Below, one piece after another: positions 27,813 to 36,292 of a stretch of 64,000 bases of DNA. The notes beneath the pieces are model-generated. The model was not told the DNA's origin, ran no database searches, and was given only the letters and a program-made list of their open reading frames with translations. Location of the stretch: assembly GCA_963792175.1 (NCBI GenBank), contig CAWBVG010000046.1, forward strand, positions 180,389-244,388, given 5' to 3'. The translations under genes were made by a program, and so were the position numbers. Each line of letters opens with the position of its first letter. Within the stretch, counting starts at the first letter, position 1. This stretch comes from CAWBVG01 sp963792175 (GTDB lineage: Bacteria; Acidobacteriota; Vicinamibacteria; Vicinamibacterales; CAVVIG01).

Positions 27813-27853
27813 TCCCTAATCCCTAATCCCTAATCCCTAGTCCCGAATCCCTA
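27804..27853. repeat. Intergenic tandem repeat (CTAATCC type)
   Basis: Four units of taatccc followed by tagtcccgaatcccta. Convergent junction; the mutT stop lies in the first unit. Same family as 18776-18824. Confidence 0.75.
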
Positions 27854-28858
27854 CGTCGCCGGGACAAACGGCAGCGTGACGACTTCTGCCGTTGCGCCGG
27901 CGATCTCCACCTTCGTGCCGGGCTCGACGAAGTCGCGGTGGACGTAACCGAGCGCGATCGGCGTCTGCAGCGCCGGCGACCGCGTGCTGCTGGTCACCTC
28001 GCCGATCTCCCGATCGCCGGCGCGAATGCGAGCGCCGGCCGGCGGCACCACGTCACCCTGGAGCCGCAGTCCGACGAGCCGGCGCGCCACGCGGCCGTGA
28101 CCCCGGTGAAGAACGCGGATGATGACCTCCTGGCCGACGTAGCATCCCTTGCTGAAGCTGATCGCGCGCGACTCGATGCCTGCCTCGAGCGGAATCGTCT
28201 CCTCGTCCATGTCACGATGAAACCGCGGCACGCCCGCTTCGATTCGGATCGCCTCGGCGGTGTCGGCATCGACCTGGGCCGCGCCGGCTTCGATCAGCGC
28301 GCGTCTGAGCTCTCCTCCACGCTCGCTCTCCACGTACAGGTCGAACCCCGGCTCGCCCGTGCCCGCCGCTCGCGTGACGATCACCGAACTGCCCGAGGCA
28401 GGCCACGAGGTCCTGAGATTGCCGTGCTCGGCCATCGCGCCGAGTGTCTCGATCGCGACGCCGAGTACACGCGCAACGAGTGATGCCGCCCCCGGTCCGA
28501 TGACCGCCAGCTGCGCGAACGTGTCCGTGACGTCGCCGAGCTGGACGTCCTCGGAAAAAATCACCTGATCGAGCTTCGCGATCACGGCGTCTTTGACGTC
28601 GCGTGGCAGCACGAGCAGCATGACGTCACCGAGCTCGTACACGTCGAGATCCGCGATCATGCGTCCCTGCGCTGTGAGATAGGCGGCGTAGCAGCCCTCT
28701 CCAGCTTTCAATGCGACGACGTCATTGGTCAGGAGACCCTGGAGAAACGACGCGCGATCGGCGCCCGAGACGACAATCCGCCCGCGATCTGGTCGATCTA
28801 CCAGCCCCGCACGCTCGCGCGCGGCGGCGTAGGCGTCGAGGGAAATGGCCGGAATCAT
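27851..28858 (-). CDS. ygfZ: YgfZ/GcvT-family folate-binding protein
   Basis: 335 residues. A folate-binding protein related to the glycine-cleavage T protein, implicated in maintenance of some Fe-S enzymes. The YgfZ signature KGCYVGQE is present, with RIEAGVPRFHRDMDEETIPL before it and DRASFLQGLLTNDV near the start. It starts with ATG at 28858, only 6 bases from the divergent hydrolase gene start region, so the two share one very short promoter region. Confidence 0.9.
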   Translation of the reverse strand: MIPAISLDAYAAARERAGLVDRPDRGRIVVSGADRASFLQGLLTNDVVALKAGEGCYAAYLTAQGRMIADLDVYELGDVMLLVLPRDVKDAVIAKLDQVIFSEDVQLGDVTDTFAQLAVIGPGAASLVARVLGVAIETLGAMAEHGNLRTSWPASGSSVIVTRAAGTGEPGFDLYVESERGGELRRALIEAGAAQVDADTAEAIRIEAGVPRFHRDMDEETIPLEAGIESRAISFSKGCYVGQEVIIRVLHRGHGRVARRLVGLRLQGDVVPPAGARIRAGDREIGEVTSSTRSPALQTPIALGYVHRDFVEPGTKVEIAGATAEVVTLPFVPAT

Positions 28859-28864
28859 GATGCT

Positions 28865-30577
28865 ATGCTGTTCGGAGTGACTCGCTCGATCCATTCTATC
28901 CGGGCGGCGGCAACAGCCGCGGCGCTCGCGCTGCTCGCGGCACAGACGAGCGTCGACGCGTCGGACCAGCAGCCCATCGTCGCGCCGGCGCTGCAGGAAG
29001 CGGGCGCCTTCACGTACACGACATTTCTGCGCGGTGCGCCGATCGGCACCGAGCAGGTCGCCCTCACCCGTATCGCCGACGGCTGGACCATTGCGGGCAC
29101 CGGGCGGTTGGGCGCGCCCCTCGACATCGTCGGGCGCCGTCTGCAGGTGCGCTACACCGCCGACTGGCGGCCGGTCGAGCTCACGTTCGATGCCACCGTA
29201 CGCGGTCAGGCGCAGACGATTCGGACCACCGTGCAGGGGACGACCGCGACGAGCACGATCAGCACGGGCGGTCAAACCACCGAGAAGACCGACACCATCG
29301 ACGCGGGCGCCGTGCTGATCCTGCCAGGCGGTTTCTTCGGCCCGTACGAGGCGCTCGCCGCGCGGTTGCGGTCGGCGGCGCCCGGTACCGACATCCCGAT
29401 TTACAGCGTGCCGGGCGTGTCGTTCACCGGCCGGGTCGGCGAATCCTCTTCGGAGCAGATTCAAACCACGGCGCGATTGATCGCCGCTCGCAGAACCCGC
29501 GTCACGCTGGCGCTTCCCGGAGCGCCCGTGGAAATCACGATCTGGTCCGACGAAACCGGTCGGATGATTCGGCTGAGCGCGCCCGCGCAGTCGGTCGAGG
29601 TCGTACGCGAAGACATCGCGGCGGTCTCGTCGCGGACCGTGACGATCTCGCGACCGAACGACGAACGGGTCAACATCCCGAGCAACGGCTTCTCGCTCGC
29701 GGGAACGATTTCGAAGCCCGCGTCGGCCGCCGGCAAGCTGCCGGCCGTCGTGCTGGTGGGCGCCAGCGGCCCCACCGATCGTGACGGCCTCGCGTTTGGC
29801 GTGCCGATTCTCGGCGAAGTGGCCGGCGCGCTCGCCGACGCCGGCTTCCTCGTCGTCCGCTACGACAAGCGCGGCATCGGCCAAAGCGGCGGCCGTGCCG
29901 AATCGGCCGGCTTGCTGGACTATGTGGAAGACGCCAGGGCGGCGGTCAAGATGCTCGAACGCCGGAAGGACGTCGATCCCAAACGGATCGGCGTGATCGG
30001 CCACAGCGAGGGCGGCATCGTCGCGCTGACGGCCGCGGCGAAGGACAAGCGGATCGCCGCAGTCGCTGTCCTTGGCGCGCCCGGCGTGACCGGCGCGGAC
30101 GTCGTTCTCGCGCAGCAGCAGCGGATGCTCAACCGCACGACGATGTCGGCGGAAGACAAGCAGCAGCGAGTCGACGCGCAGAAGCGCATTCACGACGCGG
30201 TCATCAGCGGCAGGGGACTCGAGCTGCTGGCGCCAGACGTCCGCCGGGCCGTGGACAACGTGGAGTACCAGACGCTGCTGGTTGCCGATCCGGCGAAAAT
30301 CCTGGTCGACGTGCGACAGCCGCTGCTGATCGTGCAAGGCGCCCTCGACACGCAGGTGGAGCCGTCCAACGCCGACCGTCTCGAAGCGCTCGCGCGCTCG
30401 CGCAAGAACGCGAAGCCGGTCGAGGTCGTCAAGGTCCCCGGCGTCAATCACCTGCTCGTGCCCGCCACGACCGGCGAGGTGGACGAGTATCCGATGCTGA
30501 AAGACAAGCACGTCAGTCGCGACGTCACGCAGGCGATCGTCACGTGGCTGAAGAAGACGCTCTCGGCCGCGCCCTAG
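28865..30577 (+). CDS. Secreted alpha/beta hydrolase with N-terminal beta domain
   Basis: 570 residues with a signal peptide (AATAAALALLAAQTSVDA). Residues about 45-260 form a beta-rich domain of unknown role. The C-terminal about 300 residues are an alpha/beta hydrolase: oxyanion segment VGASGPTDRDG, nucleophile GHSEGG, acid in GALDTQVEP and histidine in VPGVNHLL. It is similar in organisation to large secreted prolyl-oligopeptidase/DAAR-type hydrolases of Acidobacteriota. It probably cleaves an ester or peptide in the periplasm. The substrate is not predictable. Confidence 0.85.
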   Translation: MLFGVTRSIHSIRAAATAAALALLAAQTSVDASDQQPIVAPALQEAGAFTYTTFLRGAPIGTEQVALTRIADGWTIAGTGRLGAPLDIVGRRLQVRYTADWRPVELTFDATVRGQAQTIRTTVQGTTATSTISTGGQTTEKTDTIDAGAVLILPGGFFGPYEALAARLRSAAPGTDIPIYSVPGVSFTGRVGESSSEQIQTTARLIAARRTRVTLALPGAPVEITIWSDETGRMIRLSAPAQSVEVVREDIAAVSSRTVTISRPNDERVNIPSNGFSLAGTISKPASAAGKLPAVVLVGASGPTDRDGLAFGVPILGEVAGALADAGFLVVRYDKRGIGQSGGRAESAGLLDYVEDARAAVKMLERRKDVDPKRIGVIGHSEGGIVALTAAAKDKRIAAVAVLGAPGVTGADVVLAQQQRMLNRTTMSAEDKQQRVDAQKRIHDAVISGRGLELLAPDVRRAVDNVEYQTLLVADPAKILVDVRQPLLIVQGALDTQVEPSNADRLEALARSRKNAKPVEVVKVPGVNHLLVPATTGEVDEYPMLKDKHVSRDVTQAIVTWLKKTLSAAP

Positions 30578-31935
30578 CGATCGCGCGGCAGTACATCGCG
30601 TCGCGCCGCGATCGACCCGTCTCGCCATCGACCACACTCGACGATCTCCGGCGGGCGTTCGGCGATTCACTGGCCGACGGCCCCACCGACCCGTTGACGG
30701 TCGTCGATCGGCTGGCGCGTGCCGCCGAACCCGGTCTCGTGACCACCACTGGACCGCGCTATTTCGGATTCGTCACCGGCGGCGCGCTGCCGGCCACCGT
30801 GGCGGCCGACTGGCTCGCGGCGGCCTGGGACCAGAACGCCGGTCTCTACGTCATGTCGCCGGCCGGCGCGGTCGTGGAGGAAGTTGCCGGCCGATGGGTC
30901 GCGGAGCTGCTCGGGTTGCCCGAACACGTGAGCATCGCCTTCACGACCGGCTGCCACATGGCGAACTTCACCGCGCTCGCGGCTGCCCGGCACGAAGTCT
31001 TGCGTCGCGCCGGATGGGACGTGGAGGCCGACGGGTTGCAGCGCGCGCCCCGCCTGCGCGTGGTGGTCGGCAACGAAGTGCACGTGTCCGTCATCGGCGC
31101 GCTACGCACGCTTGGCGTCGGATCGCGGGAGGTCGTTCGTGTCGATGCCGACGACCAGGGGCGCATGCGTCCGGATGCGCTGGCGAAGACACTGACCGCG
31201 GGGAACGGTCCCACCATCGTCTGTGCTCAGGCCGGCAACGTGAACACCGGCGCGTTCGACCCCTTCGAAGCGATCGCCGATCTCTGCCGCGACCATGGGG
31301 CCTGGCTCCACGTGGACGGCGCGTTCGGACTGTGGGCCGGCGCCAGCAGCGCCTTGCGCCATCACGTGCAGGGCGTGGCGCGCGCCGATTCGTGGGCAAC
31401 GGACGCGCACAAATGGTTGAACGTGCCGTACGACTCCGGTCTCGCGTTCACCGCTCATCCGGCGGCACACCGGGCCGCGCTCAGCGTCAGCGCGGCCTAC
31501 CTCGTGCGGAGTGCCGAGGAGCCCCGCGAGCCGATGGACTGGACGCCTGAATCGTCCCGCCGGGCGCGAGGCTTCACCGTGTACGCGGCGTTGCGGGAAC
31601 TGGGGCGCACCGGCGTCGAGGCGATGATCGATCGGTGCTGCCGGCTGGCGGGCCGCTTTGCGGATCAACTGCGGACGGAGCCGCGGCTGCGAATCCTCAA
31701 CGAGGTCGCGCTCAATCAGGTGCTCGTACGCGTCGAGCCAGGCTCCGGCGACGCCGATCGCGCGACGCGTGAGACGATCCGCCGCGTGCAGGACGAACGC
31801 GTGTGCTGGTTGGGCGGCACACGCTGGCACGACATGGATGCGATGCGCATCTCCGTATCGAACTGGTCGACCACCGAAGCCGACGTCGATCGATCCGTCG
31901 AATCGATCGTCCGGGCGGTCCACGCGTCATGCTGA
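30544..31935 (+). CDS. PLP-dependent group II decarboxylase family protein
   Basis: 463 residues. A pyridoxal-phosphate enzyme of the aromatic/glutamate decarboxylase group. The PLP lysine is in SWATDAHKWLNVPYDSG, the aspartate contacting the PLP ring in WLHVDGAFGLWA, and the Gly/Thr loop in FTTGCHMANFTALAAAR. The GTG start at 30544 overlaps the hydrolase gene by 34 bases, suggesting coupling. It ends in overlap with the winged-helix gene (ATGCTGA). The substrate amino acid is not clear; RYFGFVTGGALPA is typical of a subgroup annotated as aspartate aminotransferase/decarboxylase-like. Confidence 0.88.
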   Translation: MAEEDALGRALAIARQYIASRRDRPVSPSTTLDDLRRAFGDSLADGPTDPLTVVDRLARAAEPGLVTTTGPRYFGFVTGGALPATVAADWLAAAWDQNAGLYVMSPAGAVVEEVAGRWVAELLGLPEHVSIAFTTGCHMANFTALAAARHEVLRRAGWDVEADGLQRAPRLRVVVGNEVHVSVIGALRTLGVGSREVVRVDADDQGRMRPDALAKTLTAGNGPTIVCAQAGNVNTGAFDPFEAIADLCRDHGAWLHVDGAFGLWAGASSALRHHVQGVARADSWATDAHKWLNVPYDSGLAFTAHPAAHRAALSVSAAYLVRSAEEPREPMDWTPESSRRARGFTVYAALRELGRTGVEAMIDRCCRLAGRFADQLRTEPRLRILNEVALNQVLVRVEPGSGDADRATRETIRRVQDERVCWLGGTRWHDMDAMRISVSNWSTTEADVDRSVESIVRAVHASC

Positions 31936-32267
31936 CCGATCGCGTGTCGTTCGGTCCGTACACCATCGACCCGAAGACCGGGGAGCTCCGTCGCGACGGC
32001 GTCAGCGTGCCGCTTCAGGATCTGCCGTTCCGCCTGCTGTCGGCTCTGCTCGAGCGGCCAGGCGAACTGGTCACGCGATCGGAATTGACCGAGCGCCTCT
32101 GGGGCTCCGACACGTACGTCGACTCGACAGCCGGCCTCAACACCGCTGTCGCCAAATTGCGCGACGCGCTGGGCGACAACGCCGACCAGCCCCTCTATAT
32201 CGAGACCGTGCCAAAGCGCGGCTATCGGTTCATTGGATCGATCGCGGCAGACGACGGCGAGACGTAG
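31929..32267 (+). CDS. Winged-helix DNA-binding domain of a CadC-like regulator (N-terminal fragment)
   Basis: 112 residues. An OmpR/PhoB-type winged helix: FGPYTIDPKTGELRRDG, LPFRLLSALLERPGELVTR, ELTERLWGSDTYVD, LNTAVAKLRDALGD and the C-terminal hairpin YIETVPKRGYRFIG. In Acidobacteriota this domain normally starts a one-component membrane regulator. Here a stop (TAG, 32265-32267) that belongs to a palindromic insertion ends it. The missing membrane and sensor half follows in the same frame at 32334. It may act as a soluble regulator or be inactive. Confidence 0.85.
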   Translation: MLTDRVSFGPYTIDPKTGELRRDGVSVPLQDLPFRLLSALLERPGELVTRSELTERLWGSDTYVDSTAGLNTAVAKLRDALGDNADQPLYIETVPKRGYRFIGSIAADDGET

Positions 32268-32315
32268 CGCGAGCCTTTCAGGGCCGCGCGGAGCTGCCCT
32301 GAAAGGTCGCGCTAC
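32264..32315. repeat. Palindromic element splitting the CadC-like gene
   Basis: gtagcgcgagcctttcaggg pairs with ccctgaaaggtcgcgctac across an 11-base loop, with one bulged base. It introduces the in-frame TAG that ends the upstream fragment; reading frame on both sides is the same. Confidence 0.8.
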
Positions 32316-32333
32316 ACGGTTCAGACGCGTCCG

Positions 32334-32795
32334 ATGGTATGGGTCGCAGCGGCGTGCGTGGTGGTTGCGTTGGTGTCGCTCGCGACCTATCAGCTGCGCG
32401 CGGGCCGGCCGCAGACGCGCGTTGCGGTGATCCTCTTCGACAACGAGACGGGGCGGCCCGAGGTCAGCCGGCTTTCTCAGTCGTTGACCGACGCGACCGT
32501 CTTCGCCCTCACGGCGCAACCGAAGCTGGCGGTGATCGGCAACGCGGCCATCCTGCGCACCGCGCGGCCGTTCCGCGACATCGCCGCCGTCCGCGACGCG
32601 CTGCACGCCGAGTTCATCGTCATCGGCCAGGTGCAGCTGGTGGACGACCGCATTCTCGTGCGATCGCACCTCATTCGGGCGGGCGATCAGGCGCACGTGT
32701 GGGTCAACGAATCGCGCATGAACGACAGCGAAGCGGCGCTGCAGTCCGATGTCGCCGGCCGCATCGCGTCGGCCGTCGGCAGCCGCGTCCCGTAG
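32334..32795 (+). CDS. Membrane/TolB-like C-terminal fragment of the CadC-like regulator
   Basis: 153 residues. One transmembrane helix (VWVAAACVVVALVSLATYQL) is followed by a TolB-N/FlgO-like domain (RVAVILFDNETGRPEVSRLS; FALTAQPKLAVIGNAAI; EFIVIGQVQLVDDRILVRSH). This is the second half expected after the winged helix at 31929-32267 and is in the same frame. The ATG at 32334 lies inside the normal linker. It usually would be followed by TPR repeats; here it stops at 32795, so the regulator is also short. Confidence 0.75.
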   Translation: MVWVAAACVVVALVSLATYQLRAGRPQTRVAVILFDNETGRPEVSRLSQSLTDATVFALTAQPKLAVIGNAAILRTARPFRDIAAVRDALHAEFIVIGQVQLVDDRILVRSHLIRAGDQAHVWVNESRMNDSEAALQSDVAGRIASAVGSRVP

Positions 32796-32805
32796 GCTCG
32801 GCTCG

Positions 32806-33597
32806 CTACGTACCGGCTGTCTTCTTCGCCGTCAGAACCACGTCCGGATCGTGCACGGTCAGCGACATGCCGGCCGCCGTTTCGCTGAACCTGATGCGCA
32901 CCCGTTCGGCGCCTGCCGGCACGAACTCGTACGACCCCAGGTGTGTCAACCCTCGCGGGAAGCGGCCCGGACGCCCGAATTGCATCTGGTTGTTGGCATT
33001 GGCGGTCATCTCGATCCGGCTGTATACCGTTAGCCCGAACGAGTACGTGCCGGACAGCTTCTTGACGTCTTCCGGCGTCAGCGGCTTTTCGGTGGGCCGC
33101 TCGTCCGCGCCTTCGATCGACTTGAGGTAGTCGACGACCGGCTGAGCGCGCGGTCCTCCAGCCATGGCATGCCTCAGGAGCGTGATGCTGTGGGGCCCCG
33201 GCGTCCGCTGAATGCCCGGCGACGCGGCAACGAGGCCCTTGACGACGTCGAGCTGCCCGAGCATTGCCGCCGTGAAAATCGTGGGGCGCGCACCGTTCGC
33301 GACGAGGAACTCGGCGATGTCGCGGTTGCCGACGTGGGATGCCGCGTCGATACACGTTTCCCAGTCACCAAATCCCCAATCGAACGACGCTTTGGCCAGC
33401 GACGGCTGGCGGCCGACCAGCTCTTTCACGCGGGCGAGGTTGCCATGTGAGACGCCCACCATTTCCTCGACGAGTTCGGGTTCGTGCATCGGAAAGCCCG
33501 CACGAATGACATCGGCCTGGGCAACGGCCGGCGCCACCAGAAGGGACGAAGCGGAAAGGAACGAGCGACGAGACACGATCCACGAGCGATGGTTCAT
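32806..33597 (-). CDS. Tat-exported ankyrin-repeat protein
   Basis: 263 residues. A twin-arginine signal (SRRSFLSASSLLVAPAVAQA) suggests Tat export. Residues about 45-165 contain ankyrin-like repeats (HGNLARVKELVGRQPSLAK; GNRDIAEFLVANGARPT; GQLDVVKGLVAASPGIQ). The C-terminal about 85 residues are a beta-rich domain (KKLSGTYSFGL; VRIRFSETAAGMSLTVHD). The function is unknown, probably protein binding. Confidence 0.8.
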   Translation of the reverse strand: MNHRSWIVSRRSFLSASSLLVAPAVAQADVIRAGFPMHEPELVEEMVGVSHGNLARVKELVGRQPSLAKASFDWGFGDWETCIDAASHVGNRDIAEFLVANGARPTIFTAAMLGQLDVVKGLVAASPGIQRTPGPHSITLLRHAMAGGPRAQPVVDYLKSIEGADERPTEKPLTPEDVKKLSGTYSFGLTVYSRIEMTANANNQMQFGRPGRFPRGLTHLGSYEFVPAGAERVRIRFSETAAGMSLTVHDPDVVLTAKKTAGT

Positions 33598-33832
33598 GGG
33601 CTGCAGCTCCTGACCGCAGACAATGGCGCATCAGGCTGGCGACAATCGACTGCGTCTGAATTCCTTCTGAATATCGTCATCAACGGCGGCGTGAACCAAT
33701 GTCGCCAAGTCGATCGAAAACCTTGCGATGCGTAACGACGGCCGAGAGGTCGATGGCCCAGCCGCATCGCCGCGTTTGGACGTGGCGTATCGGACGCCGG
33801 TTGGTAGACAGCGATTGGTAGAATAGGCCGCC
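33598..33832. other. Divergent intergenic region
   Basis: It separates the ankyrin gene (minus) from the FHA gene (plus). It contains the direct repeat ttggtaga (about 33804-33811 and 33816-33823 region) just before the FHA start. No gene or clear promoter seen. Confidence 0.3.
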
Positions 33833-34114
33833 ATGTGGATTCTGCAGAGTCCGGAAGCAACATTTCGGTTGACGCCTGGCGCCGTCAAGACCGTCGGCCG
33901 CGCGACCAGGGCCGATTTTATTGTCGACGCGGCGCTGGTCTCCCGCGTCCATTGCCGCCTGACGGCGACCGACCGGCACGTTCAGGTCGAAGACCTGGCG
34001 AGCACCAACGGCATCTTCGTCAATGACAAGAAGGTCAGCCGCGCCAATCTCGCGATTGGCGATCGGCTGCGCGTGGGACGGGTCGAGCTGACAATCCAAC
34101 GGCAAAGCCATTAA
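33833..34114 (+). CDS. Single-domain FHA protein
   Basis: 93 residues comprising one forkhead-associated domain, which binds phosphothreonine. Conserved residues: VGRATRADFIV (GR), SRVHCRL (S-x2-H), STNGIFVND (T/S-NG). It could be an adaptor for Ser/Thr kinase signalling; a kinase gene lies 2.2 kb away (36293-38861), but no direct link is shown. The stop codon TAA is the first three bases of the following palindromic element. Confidence 0.88.
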   Translation: MWILQSPEATFRLTPGAVKTVGRATRADFIVDAALVSRVHCRLTATDRHVQVEDLASTNGIFVNDKKVSRANLAIGDRLRVGRVELTIQRQSH

Positions 34115-34223
34115 CCGCAGAGGCCGCAAAGAACCAGCCTTCGCTCGCCTGACAACCCGCGAGCTTCGGCGTGGCAGGCGCAGAGAAAAGTCTTCTCTGC
34201 GATCTCAGCGCACTCTGCGGTTA
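34111..34223. repeat. Composite palindrome at convergent junction
   Basis: Outer arms ttaaccgcagag and ctctgcggtta, an inner perfect palindrome cgcagagaa...ttctctgcg (about 34179-34202), and the 15-base string gcgagcttcggcgtg (34159-34173) shared with the element in hpnE. Stop codons of both convergent genes (TAACCG on each strand) lie in the outer arms. Confidence 0.75.
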
Positions 34224-34865
34224 GACGGTCGTCAGGAACGGGTTCGTCCGCCGCTCGTGGCCGATCGTCGTCGTCGGGCCATGCCCCGGATAGACGACCG
34301 CATCGTCTCCAAACGCAAACAGCACCGTCTTGATCGAGGCGATGAGGGTCGCATGGTCGCCGCCGGGCAGATCCGTGCGGCCGATCGATCCGGCGAACAG
34401 CGTATCGCCGACGAACAGGTCGCGGCCGGTCTCGCCTTTCCGTCCAATCTGCAGGCAGACACCGCCGGGACAATGGCCGGGTGTGTGGTGCGGGCGCGCC
34501 TCGTAGCCGCCGAACGCGATCGCCTCGCCAGCTTCGAAAAACGTGTCGATCGGTGGCTGCGGCTCGACGTCGAGGCCGAACAGCGCGCCTGACTCCACGG
34601 CGCGTTCGTAAAGAAACAGATCGTCGCGATGCAGATGCACGGGCACGCCGAGCGCGCGCTTGGCGGCGGCGACGCCGGTGACGTGGTCGACGTGCGCATG
34701 CGTCAGCAGGATGTGCCGGATGGTCAGCGTATTCCGCTCCGCGAACGCCAGCAGCGCCTTCACCTCGTCGCCCGGATCGATCAGCACCGCTTCGCGCGTC
34801 GTCTCGCAGCCGACGACGAAGCCGTTCTTGAAGAAGGGGCCGACCGCCTGGGTCTCCAGTATCAT
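34221..34865 (-). CDS. MBL-fold hydrolase, glyoxalase II-like
   Basis: 214 residues. A compact metallo-beta-lactamase-fold enzyme with THAHVDHVTG, HHTPGHCPGGV, VGDTLFAGSIGRTDLPGG and VYPGHGP, the pattern of short glyoxalase II-like/persulfide dioxygenase-like hydrolases. The GRTDLPGGD segment is typical of the glyoxalase II-like subgroup. Probably hydrolyses a thioester in the cytoplasm. Its ATG (34865-34863) overlaps the ATG of the divergent gene by two bases. Confidence 0.88.
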   Translation of the reverse strand: MILETQAVGPFFKNGFVVGCETTREAVLIDPGDEVKALLAFAERNTLTIRHILLTHAHVDHVTGVAAAKRALGVPVHLHRDDLFLYERAVESGALFGLDVEPQPPIDTFFEAGEAIAFGGYEARPHHTPGHCPGGVCLQIGRKGETGRDLFVGDTLFAGSIGRTDLPGGDHATLIASIKTVLFAFGDDAVVYPGHGPTTTIGHERRTNPFLTTV

Positions 34866-35229
34866 GAAGACCATGATAGTCGCGGTGCTCGACGATTTGA
34901 TGTTCTCGTCCAAGATCAAGGCCGCTGCGCAGCAGCTGGGCGTGCGCGTCGTCTTCGCCAGATCGCTCGAGTCGGCGCTCGCGGAAATCAGGAAAGCGCC
35001 GCCCAGTCTGGTCGTGCTGGATCTCAACAACCCGCGTACGGATCCGCTGGGCATCGTGACGGCGATGAAACAGGATGCGGCGCTTGCCTCGATCCCGACG
35101 GTCGGCTTCGCGTCGCACGTGCAGACCGACGTGATCAACGCGGCTCGCCAGGCCGGTGTCGGCGAAGTCCTCGCACGGTCGGCGTTCACGCAGCAGCTGG
35201 GTGAAATCCTGTCGCGGCCGCGGACCTGA
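34864..35229 (+). CDS. Receiver-like (CheY-fold) single-domain protein
   Basis: About 121 residues with a response-regulator-like fold: MIVAVLDDLMFSSKIKAAA, then PSLVVLDLNNPRTDPLG, IPTVGFASHVQTDVINAAR and AGVGEVLARSAFTQQLGEIL. The phosphoacceptor-site equivalent is LDLNNP, and the Lys of the receiver switch is not evident (VGFASHV), so it may be a pseudo-receiver. An alternative start at 34873 would avoid overlapping the divergent MBL start codon. Confidence 0.72.
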   Translation: MKTMIVAVLDDLMFSSKIKAAAQQLGVRVVFARSLESALAEIRKAPPSLVVLDLNNPRTDPLGIVTAMKQDAALASIPTVGFASHVQTDVINAARQAGVGEVLARSAFTQQLGEILSRPRT

Positions 35230-35328
35230 CGGGTCATCCCAGCAACTTGCCTCTTTCGAATTTGAGTCAACACAGAGGACACCAAGGACACGAAGGTGCT
35301 GCCGTGGTGAGTACACGCCACGAATGAA
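35230..35328. repeat. Short intergenic region with half-element
   Basis: cacagaggacaccaaggacacgaagg at 35270-35295 resembles one arm of the CACGAAGA/GACACAGAGG elements; no complementary arm was seen. No other feature. Confidence 0.4.
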
Positions 35329-36286
35329 ATGACCCTGCTCGAAGTCCTGCAGGCCCGGCGGAGGATTGCGCCGTACGTGCGGCGGACGCCACTCGTGCGC
35401 TCGTCGTGGTTGTCCGACCTGTCGGGGGCCGAGGTGTGGCTCAAGCTCGAGTCGACGCAGCATTCCCACTCGTTCAAATGGCGGGGGGCATTCAACGCCG
35501 TCATCGCCAGGCTCGAGCGAGGCACGCCGAAGATCGCGCGCCTCGTCACCGCCTCGGCCGGCAATCACGGACGCGCGCTGGCCGCTGCCGCCGAGACGTT
35601 CGGCCTGCCGCTGACGGTGTTCACGCCGGCCGACGCGCCACAGGTGAAGCTGGCGGCGATCGCGCGCCACGGCGCGGAGCTGCGGGCCGACAGCCGCGAC
35701 TACGACGAGGCGGAGCGGCGCGCAAAGGCGTTTGCCGGCGAGACCGGCGCGGCGTTCATTTCGCCCTATAGCGACGCCGACGTGATCGCCGGCGCCGCCA
35801 CCGCCGCGCTCGAGATCTTCGAGGACGCCGCGGACACCGATCGTGCTCGTCGTGCCCATCGGAGGCGGCGGGCTGATCAGCGGCGCGGCCGCCGTCGCCA
35901 AGGCGGTCAGCGCTCGGTGCGCCGTCGTCGGCGTCGAGGTCGAGGTGTCCTGTGCCTTTCTGACCAGCGTGCGCGCGGGGAAACTCGTCGAGATCGTGCC
36001 TGGAGCCTCGCTGGCGGACGGGCTCGGCGGCAACCCGGATCCCGACACCATCACCTTCGAGCCGATTCAACGCCTGGTGGATCAGATTGTCACGGTCAGT
36101 GAAGAGGATCTGGAAGACGCGCTCGTCGGCCTGGTGACGGCCGAACACGTCATCACCGAAGGCGCCGGCGCCGCTGCCACGGCGGCGCTCGTCGGGAAGC
36201 GCGTCGATGTCTCGGGGCGCCGGCGTGGCCGTATCGTCTCGGGCGCGAACATCGATCGCGCACGACTGGCGGCGCTGCTCGCGTAG
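35329..36286 (+). CDS. Threonine dehydratase/serine racemase-like PLP enzyme, one frameshift
   Basis: About 319 residues. Fold type II PLP enzyme. The Lys that binds PLP is in SHSFKWRGAFNAV, TASAGNHGRALAAAA is the substrate/PLP loop, and VVPIGGGGLISGAA is the phosphate-binding Gly loop. One extra base at about 35833 (before PIVLVVPIGGGG) shifts the frame by +1; the second part continues normally to 36286. No C-terminal ACT domain, so a catabolic deaminase or racemase is likelier than the feedback-regulated IlvA. Its stop is only 6 bases from the convergent kinase gene stop. Confidence 0.85.
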
Positions 36287-36292
36287 AGGCGC

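Noticed and set aside
27851..30670. 939-residue minus-strand frame including YgfZ
   Set aside because: Only 27851-28858 is coding (YgfZ); the rest is antisense to the hydrolase and has low-complexity composition.
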